NCBI GenBank assembly: GCA_024734495.1
Contig: JALMQS010000330.1
Span: 62,001-126,000, forward strand
Direction: 5' to 3'
Length of the DNA stretch: 64,000 nucleotides
Source of the DNA: Forficula auricularia
Taxonomy: Eukaryota > Arthropoda > Insecta > Dermaptera > Forficulidae
Every line of letters begins with the position of its first letter. Position 1 is the first letter of the stretch. The notes beneath the pieces are model-generated. The model saw only the letters and a program-made list of their open reading frames with translations, was not told the DNA's origin and did not search any database. Position numbers and translations under genes: made by a program. Shown here piece by piece: positions 32,221-42,536 of this stretch.

Positions 32221-32589
32221 ATAAGTTGATTTCTACTCATAGCTCATAGCTTAAGGACCAAAAAAATTAATCATAGTAGAAACTTCTACTGAGATTTGAC
32301 TGAAATGTGTTATTTTATTTTATCTAGTAAAATAATATCTTCCTTTTCCGACTTTAGAAATTTCAATCTTTTAAGCCTCAAATTCCACTTTCAACTTCTA
32401 CCCAACTCTCTAAATCTTACTCTCTTTATCGTAGCTTTTTTCAGATTGCAGGGGTCAATTCTGACATATAAAAGGAATCTATTAATTATCATTATCTATC
32501 TTTCTATTCTTATTCTATCAACATCACTTAAAAAACTCAATGCACCGACACGTTAGTCTTTATCCTTTTGGTTGATCACTTCCCTCACT
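32221..32589. other. AT-rich interval, no gene seen
   Basis: The 86-codon ORF at 32296 is Leu/Ser/Ile/Phe-rich in line with the base composition and has no recognised domain. Confidence 0.35.
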
Positions 32590-32885
32590 TCTCTTTGGTA
32601 TTGCAAAAAGTTTGCTAGTGCGTCCACAAAAATTTGGTAACGCACGTACTAACTAACGACTGAACAGACATTTTGACAAAACAGTTATTATCTTGAAAAA
32701 TATAATTTTTTCGATTTTCACTTATTAGGGCTTTTTTGTTCACCGAAAAGCCATGATTTCGGCCAATTTTTTTTTAATCAAAATAGTTTCAGACGTTTTT
32801 GAGATATTTCGAAAACACAAAACAAAAAAACAAACACTTTTTCCATGCACGGTTACAATACTTGACCATGCCCTGTATGGTAAAT
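32590..32885. repeat. Inverted-repeat family fragment
   Basis: One unit of the 3 kb and 19 kb family, including AAAATTTGGTAACGCACGTA, ATTTTGACAAAACAG and TGACCATGCCCTGTATGG. It is a single arm without its inverted partner. Confidence 0.6.
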
Positions 32886-33165
32886 TAAAAAGACTACATC
32901 ATATGGATCTAACGATTGCCATCACATCTCTTGTAGTATAACAGTGTATTCTATTTTCCCAAAAATATAAAGCTATATTTGTGACCTATTCAATTAATAA
33001 TTCCTACCACTTCAATAAAAATCGAATTTTTTCTAAAGATTAAGTCTAGTACCCACCCATTGAAAAATGATTGTTAGTTTTGCTTAATTTTAAAATTTTA
33101 TCAAGTATTTCCCATCCTTTCTTGCATCATGCCCCTACCTAAGCCTTTCTACAATTCTTATGCGC

Positions 33166-33330
33166 AAAGAGAAACAAAGAGGTTGTCCTCTGCTATACAT
33201 ATACAGATATATCAATCATCTTGATATATATGTGTATATGTTTATTTGCATCAAGCAGAGGACAACCTCTTTGTTTCTCTTTGTGAATCAACAACTCTGC
33301 TACTCTCGGCAAAACAAAAACTTTTCAATT
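33166..33330. mobile_element. Compact snapback element with 13 bp target duplication
   Basis: The 165 bp element is flanked by AATTCTTATGCGC (33153-33165) and AATTCTTATGTGC (33331-33343), which agree at 12 of 13 bases. The left arm begins AAAGAGAAACAAAGAGGTTG; the right arm mirrors it and continues through CTCTGCTACTCTCGGCAAAA to ACTTTTCAATT. The centre lacks the hammerhead-like block. Variable end points with a long duplication argue for a retrotransposition-like mechanism. Confidence 0.7.
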
Positions 33331-33343
33331 AATTCTTATGTGC

Positions 33344-35189
33344 CCTATGTAACATATACATAATTTTTAAAATTCAAAAATTGAATTTTTCACTGAAGAA
33401 ACTTAAATGATAGCTTTTAGGAAGAAATCACAATGAAATTGTTGAGGAAACACAATAAGTAAATTTACCGAACATATAATAGATACCTAACTGAAATTCA
33501 AGTACGAAAACTTTTTAATGAAATCTATATCATTTTAATTATTTGTAATGATTTATTATTTAAATTTAGTTAGATCCTTAGGCTTGATGCTTGCTTGCTG
33601 CATAGAAATTTTATGGTTAGCTCTAATTGATTTAGCTTCAGTCTCGATCTTTCCGTTGTGTTATATTCAGACGATTTCTTTTTTTAGCAGCAAATAATTT
33701 ATAGCACTAAATCCACAGACGCCATACAGTTAAACTCTAGACAAGTTGATTTTCGAATTATCTCACTTAACAATCAAATTTCCCCCTTGTGGGGCGTGAG
33801 CCCCACGTTGGAAAACACTGATTTAATCCCTTCATCTCGTTGGTATACTTAAAAAATAGATCTATTTAAGTTCGGAGGCGGCGGTAGTGCTCTTGGCCCT
33901 GTGAAGCCAGCGGAGTAAATTTAAGTTCGACGTAAAATTGAAATGTTTTTTTGGCTTTGAACTAGCTCTCCTATTTTGTATGGACAATATAAGTCTAAGA
34001 AGTCTCCTGCATTTTTGAATTGAGTCTTTCTGCCCAAAAAATAAAATTTTAATTTCGGTTGGTTTATTATTTGAATTCTCCCCATTTTAGCAGCTTTCTT
34101 AGAAACGTTCGTCTCTGGTATTTGACCCAATTTGAGCCAAAAATGCTCTGTGATATCTCAGACTATGACCAACTTAAATTTCGTTTATCTGATATTTATT
34201 TACCCTTTTTAACAGTAACAGGCAAACAGACTGGAAATTATCTTTTATATTAAGCGCCATCAAAAACTGACCCTGAATTCGAATTTTCGAAGCGATTCCA
34301 AAAATTACACTTGCTTATATAAAAGCTGCAAAAATACAAATGGCCATCTAAGTTTTTTGCGCCCAGCATATTATACCGATTGATTACATTCGAAATTTTC
34401 TCTTTTTTTATACATAATATATAAAATTGAGATTAAGTATAGATAATTAATCACGTATAAATAGATTTTTTATTCCACCCACGCACAACCGAACCGTATT
34501 CATCCCATTCACTTTATTATATCTTTTCAATTTGATTTATTATATTCCATTTATCACAAAACATTATTTTTACTTCTCTATTTACCATCTTTTTTTTTTT
34601 TTGATTAGCTACTCATTATTAGTTTTTTAGAGAAAAAAAGCAAATCCAAATTTAATATCAAAACAATATAGAATAAATAATGAATGTGAATAAATGTCAT
34701 GTCTCTTATCGTATTTAATAGATTTATTAAAAGTGAAATATTTTGAGTGACCTGTGACCTATATATGATGGAATGAAATAAAAATTTTATGTTTTATATC
34801 TAGGTTACAAGAAAATATGATTTAAATAAATATTTTTATAAAATATATTATATTTTGTCATCAATGGAAGAATTAATAAAGTAATTAATACAATCATATT
34901 TGTCCGCCTACCTGGTGTAATCTTTTTTTTTTTTTTTTTATATTTAATGTATTTTTTTATTGAGCAAATTTGATACAATATATATACAATTTGATCCCAA
35001 GACATGTGGGATTTAAGTTTACAGAGTGGAAAAAAAATCGTACATTATCCTGCAAAGGGCATTTGCCGATATGGCTTAACTTAAATTTATTTATAGAGTA
35101 ATCATTTGGAAAATTGTGAAAATCGTCCCCCCAACATCTATCGACACACAGTTATCTGTGAAGAACAACTTTTCTCCCATAAGAATTTG
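33344..35189. other. AT-rich interval, no gene recognised
   Basis: A hAT-like end (CACGTTGGAAAACACTG) finishes at about 33819 without a partner. A small GC-rich patch at 33865-33915 (GGAGGCGGCGGTAGTGC) might be an exon trace but lacks clear splice sites. At 34903 GTCCGCCTACCTGGTGTAAT resembles the head of the SINE at 35190. Confidence 0.3.
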
Positions 35190-35530
35190 TCTGCCTACCT
35201 GGAGTAATGGTCAGCATAACTGGCTGGCAACCCGGAGGTCTCGGGTTCGATTCCCGGCTATACCCAGACATTTTTTCTGTAAGTATAGGGTCTGGTAATA
35301 AAAATTAAGTGGGAGATAAATTTAACCTAATTTATGGCGCGGAGAATTTACCACTGCTTGAAGCCCCTAAAAACTTAGTAAATTGGACTATATCTAACTT
35401 TCTGAGATTTGGCTCGTGATCCCGGCTTCTTTTCCTTCTACTCTGTTCTTTTCACGATGGAGGGGCCAGCCCATACAGGCCTTTAGGGGATGGACCTTCT
35501 GGTGTATCTCCTTCTCACATCAATATCATT
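35190..35530 (+). mobile_element. tRNA-derived SINE with LINE-like 3' tail
   Basis: The head starts near CTGCCTACCTGGAGTAATGG and carries an A-box-like TGGTCAGCATAACTGG and a perfect B box GGTTCGATTCC (35244-35254) in a T-arm context (CTCGGGTTCGATTCCCGG). The tail from about 35440 contains CACGATGGAGGGGCCAGCCC, CAGGCCTTTAGGGGATGG and GGTGTATCTCCTTCTCACAT. This is the same 3' end as the LINE copies at 8600 and 11262 (their minus strand). Tail sharing is how SINEs recruit LINE reverse transcriptase. Alternatively a LINE tail inserted next to an unrelated tRNA SINE. Confidence 0.6.
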
Positions 35531-36067
35531 TAAAAAAAATATATATACCCTTTTATCATATTATTACTATTATTCTATACGATTACTTTTGATTATTCTT
35601 AAGTGAGTGAAATAGCAGAATTTTCGGAAGTTTCCTTTCATCATAATAAGTATTTTAATAACTATTTTATATTTTCACAGACTTACCAAAGTGATACTAT
35701 TGTCCATAAAGTTCACTTACTACACTACTATTAAAGTAATTTTGTGATCTTTGAATGGGAAATAATATTATTGAATGTTAAAAGAATACGTTAATTCCAT
35801 AGCTACAAATTTCGGGTCCATAAATAAATTTGACTTCATAATTTATATTGCTTACATTTGATTGGCGTGTTTTAGGAATTTGTTGAAAGTTTAAATTTGC
35901 TCTCCTGAAAATTTTACGAAATGAGACTTACCGCGTTTTTTCATCGGTTCTATATATTTATATTGTTTATTTATCAACATCTCACTTATGAATAAGGCTT
36001 TCTCAGGCTTTAAAGCAGAGTATATTCTAGTCAAAAACATAATATCAACTTTGCATTTATACACTAA

Positions 36068-36462
36068 CTAGCTGTTGCCTGGAGCTTCGGTGGCGGTGCG
36101 CGTCTCGTTCTGGGTCGAAGGCCTGGAGTCAGATCTGGAAAATTTCGAGTTCATTCAAGAAGAATTTAAATTTTAAGTTTCATTATGAGCAATAGAAATT
36201 TCAAAAAAATCGCCAATAGAATCAGCCAATCACAGATCTTTATTTAATTTAACCCCCATTTCACCCCCTTTTAGAGATGGCTTTTTGTAAAATCACTTAT
36301 TAGCTGACATAATATGCTCTATAAAGAACCTCTCTTCAAAATTTCAAGTCAGTAGGTTTATTAGTTATGGAGAGATTCTGTTGTGTCAGTCAGTCAGTTG
36401 GTGTTCTTCAAGTTTCATTACTTCATATATAAGTAAGCTTATATGTAGTATATTTATATAGA
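36068..36462 (-). mobile_element. Short Helitron, reverse, exact ends
   Basis: On the minus strand the element begins TCTATATAAATATACTACAT after an A, and ends CTCCAGGCAACAGCTAG before a T. This is precisely the Helitron rule (insertion between A and T, 5' TC, 3' CTRR). The 3' subterminal CGCACCGCCACCGAAG has only a weak hairpin. The interior has CAGTAGGTTTATTAGTTATG and GTCAGTCAGTCAGTTGG, as in many insect Helitrons. There is no Rep/helicase. Confidence 0.65.
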
Positions 36463-36546
36463 TTAAAATCTTCACAATCATCACAATTTACAGCCATTAG
36501 TATATATTTCTTCTCTACCATATTTTAAATATACTCTATTCCATAA

Positions 36547-36756
36547 ATGACATTTATAATCAATTCAGATATAAAAATATTTTTATGTAAATTAGTTGTT
36601 CGTAATCGTTTTTTGATCGGGTTCACTTTCGGTATGTTTCAAGTTCTTTCTGTATCCTTTCAAACAGAAATACAAGACAAACAGGATAATTCATTTATTA
36701 TTGAACCCGGAGAAGTCACATTGTTTAAACATTTCGTCATAATGAATGAAACTTAA
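36547..36756 (+). other. 69-codon ORF, not recognised
   Basis: The ORF has a balanced mid-section (for instance FQTEIQDKQDNSFIIEPGEV), more protein-like than its AT-driven neighbours. No domain, signal or splice context supports a real gene. The word CTTCAAGTTTCATTACTTC occurs just before it in the Helitron and again at 36820, so the region is repeat-linked. Confidence 0.2.
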
Positions 36757-36954
36757 ACAAAGTCCATGAACTTAAATATTTATCAGACCAAAGGGAGTCT
36801 TTGCCTTGAGCTTGGTGTTCTTCAAGTTTCATTACTTCAAACTCGAAATTGACAATGAACCTGGAGGTCAGCCTTTGTCATAATATCAATTCTATTTTTG
36901 GATTTTCTCAAGGAAACTACCTTGTAGATTTCGCACATGACTAAATATGTTAAG

Positions 36955-37487
36955 GGAAAGAAATAAAATTTGAGCTTGTCCTCTGCTATTAGCTAATAAA
37001 AATATATATGTATATATAATTTATTTATTAGAGACTATAGTTTCGAAGCTTTGAGCTTCATTATCAGTCTTTTTAATTAGAAATATTTTATCTATTATTT
37101 CTCATGGGTTCAAACACCCAATTATATGGAGGTACATTATACTCGTAGTTTTGTTGTAATAGCGAGCTGGTTAAATAACAAATTTGATAATCCCATTTTG
37201 AAATTGATTATTCGAAATATGTGAGGGACGCGGCCTATTTGATCATACTCATTTTGAAATTGATTTACTACCAATTTGAGGTTCGAAAGGTAGAGCATAA
37301 AATAAAATTGTCATTAAATAAAAAAATAAAAACATTTAGAAGATTACTAAATCTTCTAATTCAATAGATGTTTTTGATTTTTTACAAATTGTTATAGTCC
37401 AGCTTGCAATCACAACATAAGGAATTTTCTATATCCTATCGGGATGTTATACCATGAAAAGACAGATAAAATATTTATAATTAAAAA
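36955..37487. repeat. Snapback-family element with hammerhead-like motif
   Basis: The left part has GAAAGAAATAAAATTTGAGC, TTGTCCTCTGCTATTAGC and GAGACTATAGTTTCGAAGC. On the minus strand 37033-37069 reads CTGATAAT, a GAAGC/GCTTC stem and GAAACTATAGTC. ATAAAATATTTATAATTAAA at 37465 mirrors 37070-37100, so these are the inner ends of an inverted repeat with a 350 bp middle (37105-37450) not seen elsewhere. Confidence 0.5.
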
Positions 37488-37812
37488 GAATTAATAAGTT
37501 GTAGGGAAATAAGGACAATAGCTTATGCAAATATTTTTTATTTTACGCCAACGTTTCGTCAACTTTGTTGACTTCCTCAGGAGCTCAAACAAATTAACTT
37601 CTTTGCATATTTGTCAGCTTATAAATATTCATTCTTAGCAAACACATATAGGCTAGTCATTGAACAGTGTTTATAAACTGACAAATATGCAAAGAAGTTA
37701 ATTTGTTTGAGCACTGTGGAAGTCAACAAAGTTGACGAAATGTTGGCATAAAATAAAAAATATTTGCATAATCTATTGTCCTTATTTCCCTACAACAACT
37801 TATTAATTTAAT
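37488..37812. repeat. Snapback element with intact hammerhead-like motif
   Basis: The arms are mirrored from TTAATAAGTTGTAGGGAAAT to ATTTCCCTACAACAACTTAT. The minus strand at 37549-37580 reads CTGAGGAA, a GTCAAC/GTTGAC stem and GAAACGTTGG. The right arm carries the same unit on the plus strand (37720-37748) with GTGGAA for GAGGAA and GAAATGTTGG, so one arm is intact and the other mutated. A half copy is at 5425-5610. Confidence 0.65.
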
Positions 37813-37845
37813 CGATGGACATAAATAATCAAAATAATTAAATTG

Positions 37846-38131
37846 CACAATATATATATAAATATATAGATATAGAATCGGTTTCTCAAAAACGGGTCTA
37901 AAGATTTCGCTAAAAATTTGTGAACTTATCAAGTCTCATGAGTTATTAGTAGTGTATAAATTTTAATCCGATTAAAATAAAAGAAGGGGGTCTAAATTAG
38001 TCATGTCGCAAAATAAATATTTTAATCGTTCATATCTCATCTTCTGTTAGTCGCAGGGCCTTGAAATTTGAAACTTATAGTTATTTAGAGGCAAACAGTT
38101 ACCGAGCATCGCTCGGTGCTCCAGGCACTAG
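37846..38131 (+). mobile_element. Short Helitron, about 285 bp
   Basis: The 5' signature GATATAGAATCGGTTTCTCA and the 3' hairpin ACCGAGCATCGCTCGGT (38101-38117) with GCTCCAGGCA and CTAG before T match the larger copy at 17361-18521. The hairpin is identical in both copies, base for base. It is non-autonomous; the 5' boundary is approximate because it lies in a TA-rich run. Confidence 0.7.
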
Positions 38132-40322
38132 TTCTATAAAAAAAACATTTTTTATTTTGAAAAGTATATTGGGGTTCTCGAAATGAAGTAAAATTCTTGC
38201 ATAGTTCCAAGGTGCAATTAAAATGAATGATTTTCCGAAAAGGGCGCTGATAGAATGTTTGATGTCCCTGCCTGGTATATCTTCCAGTTCAAGCATGTCA
38301 AAGACAAGTTCAGACGAGTTTTAGTCGAATAAAAATTGTTCTCGCTGAGGAACTATTAAAATAGAAATAATACAAAAAAGGAATAAATAAAGATGATTCG
38401 GGAATTTCTGGACTAATCCATTTCTAAGAATTCCCATTATGTAAGATCGGAAATAACTTAGAGTGTTATAGATAAGTCATAGCTGGTTTATAGCATTAAC
38501 ATTAGGAGACATTTAAGATTTTCTTATAGAACAGACTGATTCATTGTAGAAGGTGATAGATTTCCAACTCAGGGACTGTGTAGTTTAAGTAAAAAGATTT
38601 AATTTCTGAGTCCTACCCTCAATCGTCACTCACAAAAAGTAGTATCCGTTTGGGGCGAAGGTTCTAAAATATATTTTCAAAAAATCTAATGTTAAATTTG
38701 AAAAATAATGAAAATGATGCCGTATTCGATGAAATTTGCAAAAAAAGCGAAGATTAAAACATATATGTAAAATTGTATAAATAAAGATGTATAAGCAATA
38801 AGTAAATTGTTTATAACAAGTAGCTCACAGGTTGATTTTAATTTCGAAAGTAGCTCACGCACATATTAAGGTTGAAGAGCGCTGCTTTAGGTTATCGGGA
38901 TTTCGGTGAAAATGCTCGAGCCCAACCACTCACAAAAAGACATCATACACACTTTTATATAGTCATAATGAGTTTTATAGATCTGAATGTGTTTCAACAA
39001 GTGCTAACAGCTGCTTTGATTAATCTTGATCAGATCCTGATGCTCTGAATATGTGATTTTTCTTTTTTGGCCCTATCCAAACCATTTGACCTGATTATTT
39101 GGTCGTTTCTTTACAGACATACTGAGAGTTAGAGAGAGAAAAATCTCGTTCAGATTCCCTTTCAATCTTATGTTGACATTTCAATCAACTTTTCTAATCA
39201 ATCATCTATCATGGATTATAACAAACCATTGGGGAATTTTTCCTGCCTCTTATTAATAGGAAGTCTATTAATAAAAAAAAGGTCGATTAACTCTCATTTT
39301 AGGTTTATGATTAATATCACTGTCACAAAATCTTATTTAAAGCAACTATTTTATTCAATTTTCGTAAGTATTTAGAAATTTAATTTAATTTTTAGAAATA
39401 GATGCATTGATTATTTTTGAATAAATTAATTAAATAGAAATAGTGGAATAAAAGGTTTTTCATTTCCAATTTATTTTGTTACTTTATCCAATGCGAAAGA
39501 TTTAAATTGTAAAAGCTTTACGAAGGCAATTTGATAAATTCGCGCTCAACCAATATCATGTTTTTATTTTTTTTATTAAAAAAAGACTTTTGTCTGATTT
39601 TAAATATTTTAAAATTGAATAAAATATATATAAATACTATACACTGAAACTTGATGAATAATATTATGTGTTTCAGTCCATTATGAGACATACGACAAGA
39701 GAACCGAAAGGAGAATTCTCTCCTGAAAATATTCAAATAAAACAATCAAAATCGTTTTTCATATTTCATTTTTTCATTTCATATAAATTAACTTTATTTA
39801 TTTATTAATAAAATTATTTATTTAATATTACCAATATAATAATGTGGCTTGGACCAGTAGCACGAGCTCCTGAGGCCATCCAGGCCCAGTTCTATTTAAA
39901 TATATTAAATTTGAATATGTAAAATGATATTTAATTAATTGTAGATGAAAGAAATTCCATAAAAAATGTGTGAGATTCCTCATGACGAGAGGCTTGAGAC
40001 CCAGCCTCTCGATAAAACGAGCCAAAAGAATTTTAAATGAGAAAGAAAACGATCTTATTTTATCAATTTCATCTCTCTGAAGTTTCATAGTAACTTTCTA
40101 ATAAAAGAAAATAGCATTTTAATTAAGGATTTTGTAGTTTAAATGAAATTTTGTGAAAACATTCAGTGTTTTTCTCTTAGGCAGCAATTCGACTAGAAAT
40201 GTTATTTTTTTCTCATTACATATTGAATTAAATCTATTTAAATTTCATATCTGTGTGTTATTTTCTTTAATCTTTTGTATCAAATAATTTTTATAATAAT
40301 TTATAATAATTGAATTTTAAAG
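38132..40322. other. AT-rich interval, no gene recognised
   Basis: The only structure I see is a hairpin CGAGAGGCT...AGCCTCTCG at about 39985-40012, inside an 86-codon reverse ORF that lacks any known domain. Confidence 0.35.
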
Positions 40323-40335
40323 GGTAGTTTATTTA

Positions 40336-40391
40336 CAAAGAGAAACAAAGAGGTTGTCCTCTGCTTGATGCAAATAAACATACACAGTTAC
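40336..40391. mobile_element. 56 bp fragment of the snapback family with perfect 13 bp target duplication
   Basis: The flanks GGTAGTTTATTTA (40323-40335) and GGTAGTTTATTTA (40392-40404) are identical. The insert is only AAAGAGAAACAAAGAGG through TTGATGCAAATAAACATACA, the outer part of one arm. Such an extreme truncation with a clean long duplication is what an abortive target-primed reverse transcription would leave. Confidence 0.8.
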
Positions 40392-40478
40392 GGTAGTTTA
40401 TTTAATGTCTAATTTGGAAAAACGCTAATAACTCATTAAAAAAAAATGTTTAAAAATATAAAATTAATAAATGTAGGG

Positions 40479-40523
40479 TGCGTGTTTCACCCCCTTGGCT
40501 CATAGGGGTGAAATAACACACGT
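40479..40523. repeat. Hairpin
   Basis: CGTGTTTCACCCC is mirrored by GGGGTGAAATAACACACG across a short loop. Its role is unknown. Confidence 0.5.
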
Positions 40524-40539
40524 ATTTATGATTTAATAT

Positions 40540-40940
40540 ATATTTATTTACAAAAAGGGGGTTATACATTTTCGTGTCTAGGGGGTCATCGTGAAAACAT
40601 CGTAATACACATCATCTTATAACTATCATCGTACAACTGCTATCAAATCGACAAACTAACACATCGACAAGCATGTCATCTTAAGCGGCACTCGCTTTCA
40701 ACTGTCCAACGCCTTTTCAACAACTGCTCCTCAGCTGCAACACATACACATACACACATGCATATGAGTGGGGTGGGGGTGTCAGCCGACAGCCCTTGGA
40801 CATAATGGCTCGCTAAAAAGAAAGAATACGGCCACCCAGCCTAGATAGACAGCTGGTAAACACATGTATGATCTTAAACTGAAATTAAGAAAACTAATTT
40901 AAATAATCTCTACATAAATGTCTATTAACATTTAGGGAAA
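40540..40940. other. GC-richer, AC-rich segment
   Basis: This is less AT-rich than the flanks, with short CA-rich tracts (ACACATACACATACACACAT) and phrases such as CACTCGCTTTCAACTGTCC. There is no ORF. It could be the LTR or UTR of an unrecognised retroelement or a UTR of a host gene. Confidence 0.25.
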
Positions 40941-40975
40941 GCGGTGTAGGTTTATAGTGAAACATATTTAAAAAA

Positions 40976-41037
40976 TTATAAAGGGTTGGTAGGAATTAGT
41001 GTTCTGTGAAACACCACTAATTCCAACCCTTTATAAG
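40976..41037. repeat. Short palindrome
   Basis: TTATAAAGGGTTGG...GGAATTAGTG is mirrored by CACTAATTCCAACCCTTTATAA with a 13-base loop and a 2-base bulge. It could be a foldback remnant. Confidence 0.6.
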
Positions 41038-41171
41038 CAAATATTAGATCTAGAGGTTACACAGAATTCGATAACATACCCACTCACCTGCTAAGTAACT
41101 TACTATCAGTTATTTCGACAAAATAATTCATATCTCTTAAGGGAGGGAGTGTGGTGGCATCAAAGCGGTGG

Positions 41172-41240
41172 GGCCCCTCATCGCCCTGGGTATATCGCAA
41201 AAAACAATAAATAATTTGACATATAGGGCGATGAGGGGAT
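41172..41240. repeat. Hairpin (CCCCTCATCGCCCT)
   Basis: CCCCTCATCGCCCT and AGGGCGATGAGGGG are perfect mirrors across about 40 bases. Confidence 0.6.
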
Positions 41241-41469
41241 CTCTCCTTAATTTTTACACTTTCAGCAGAAGAACATATAGAGCGGGTGGCGTATGAGTAT
41301 TAATTGTAAATACAAAAAAAAAAAGAAATGTGAAATGTGAGTCAGGATTAATCCTGGCTCTCTCATCCACCCGATCTGAATCTGAATTAATTTGTTCTGA
41401 AGCTGAAAGTGTGAAGTTTGTGTGATGAACTATTATCTTTGTAAGAGGCGGCCCGCTCCTCGGAGGCCC

Positions 41470-41645
41470 AATAAACAAAATTAAAAATATACATTTTTTG
41501 ATGTTCATTATACAAGGTCTCATTGTACAATGAATCGCCGTGAATTCACTCAATTTTTTTCATTAAAATATTTTTATCTTTTTTTTGAGATATCTCGAAA
41601 ATACGAACCAAAAAAAAATTTCATGCACGATTTCAATACTTCCAC
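41470..41645. repeat. Diverged inverted-repeat family fragment
   Basis: The TGAATCGCCGTGAATTCACT, TTTTTTGAGATATCTCGAAAA and TTTCATGCACGATTTCAATACTT segments correspond to the right half of the 3 kb unit. A still shorter relative is at 1550-1650. Confidence 0.45.
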
Positions 41646-41929
41646 AGTAAAAAAATAAAAAATATTTAATATCATCTTAGACATATTAACTTTAAACATT
41701 AGTTTTATTTTATTTCTTAAAACAATTGAACTGCAGAAACTTAAATAATATAATTAATAATTTTCTAAATATGTAGAATTAACATAATTCATTAGCTTTA
41801 ACATTTAATATTATATTAAATTTATATTATTTTCGCCACATCCCCCGAAAAAAAGGTCTTGGTACATGATTGCAATATATGATATAAAATTTATTTTAAA
41901 AATAATTTAGTTTATTTAGGGACGAATCT

Positions 41930-42165
41930 AAGATTTTAGTAAAAATATTTTTACATTGCATATCAGAGGGCTTCGTCACCTCAGGAATCAAACCCAAGAG
42001 CTAACTTGCTTGCCAGGCAGTTACCCAAACCCTTAAGACAAATCTCTCTCCGATATGCAACATTATAGTCCTGAGGCGACGAAGCCCTCTGATATGCAAT
42101 GTAAAAATATTTCTACTAAAATCTTAGATTTGTCCCCAAATAAAATAAATTCTTTTTAATATTAT
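41930..42165. repeat. Snapback with tRNA-like centre
   Basis: The arms from AATCTAAGATTTTAGTAAAA to TATCAGAGGGCTTCGTC are mirrored at 42070-42155. The centre (41985-42050), read in reverse, has TTGGGTTTGATTCCTGAGG, which matches a B box in a T-arm context, preceded by GCCTGGCAAGCAAGTTAGC. A tRNA or tRNA-SINE thus sits at the fold of the palindrome. A mirrored tRNA-SINE pair also forms a palindrome at 55.1 kb. Confidence 0.5.
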
Positions 42166-42439
42166 TGTGGTTAAATTATCAGGGGTTGATTTTGAAAAAT
42201 TCCATTTTTTTTTCAATAAAAGAAACTCAAAAAATGATGTTTAAATCTTTACATTAAAAATTTATTTTGTTTTATATTTTGTCAAACTCCCTTAACAGGG
42301 GTCGCCAAACCCTAAATCCTACTATACTTTCTATATTGAGATGCATGAACAAACGGGCGTCATTTTTCTAATGGTGTCTGATAAGATTAAATAAAATTTG
42401 CAAAACAAGTGAAAAACATTTCGTGGAAAATGATAAACT

Positions 42440-42536
42440 GGGCAGGCGTTCGGGCTGCGCTTGGCCTCAGTCTTTACCGTTAAGCAAGTGCGAGTGCTCG
42501 GGTCCCCCGGCAGTGGCTCACCGTCTCGATCTCCAG
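42440..42536 (+). other. Candidate first exon with initiator and donor
   Basis: A GC-rich patch has an arthropod-type initiator CTCAGTCT (A at about 42469) and ends at a good donor, CTCCAG|GTATTA (GT at 42537). No ATG is seen in the patch, so it would be a 5'UTR exon. Downstream the sequence is plain AT-rich intron-like DNA. A promoter is an inference. Confidence 0.35.

Noticed and set aside
33775..33826. hAT right end (ACGTTGGAAAACACTG)
   Set aside because: No left partner with matching duplication was found, so it is listed only as a trace.
41930..42165. Functional tRNA gene at the palindrome centre
   Set aside because: No full cloverleaf: the D-arm and acceptor pairing are not evident, so it is at best a tRNA-derived fragment.
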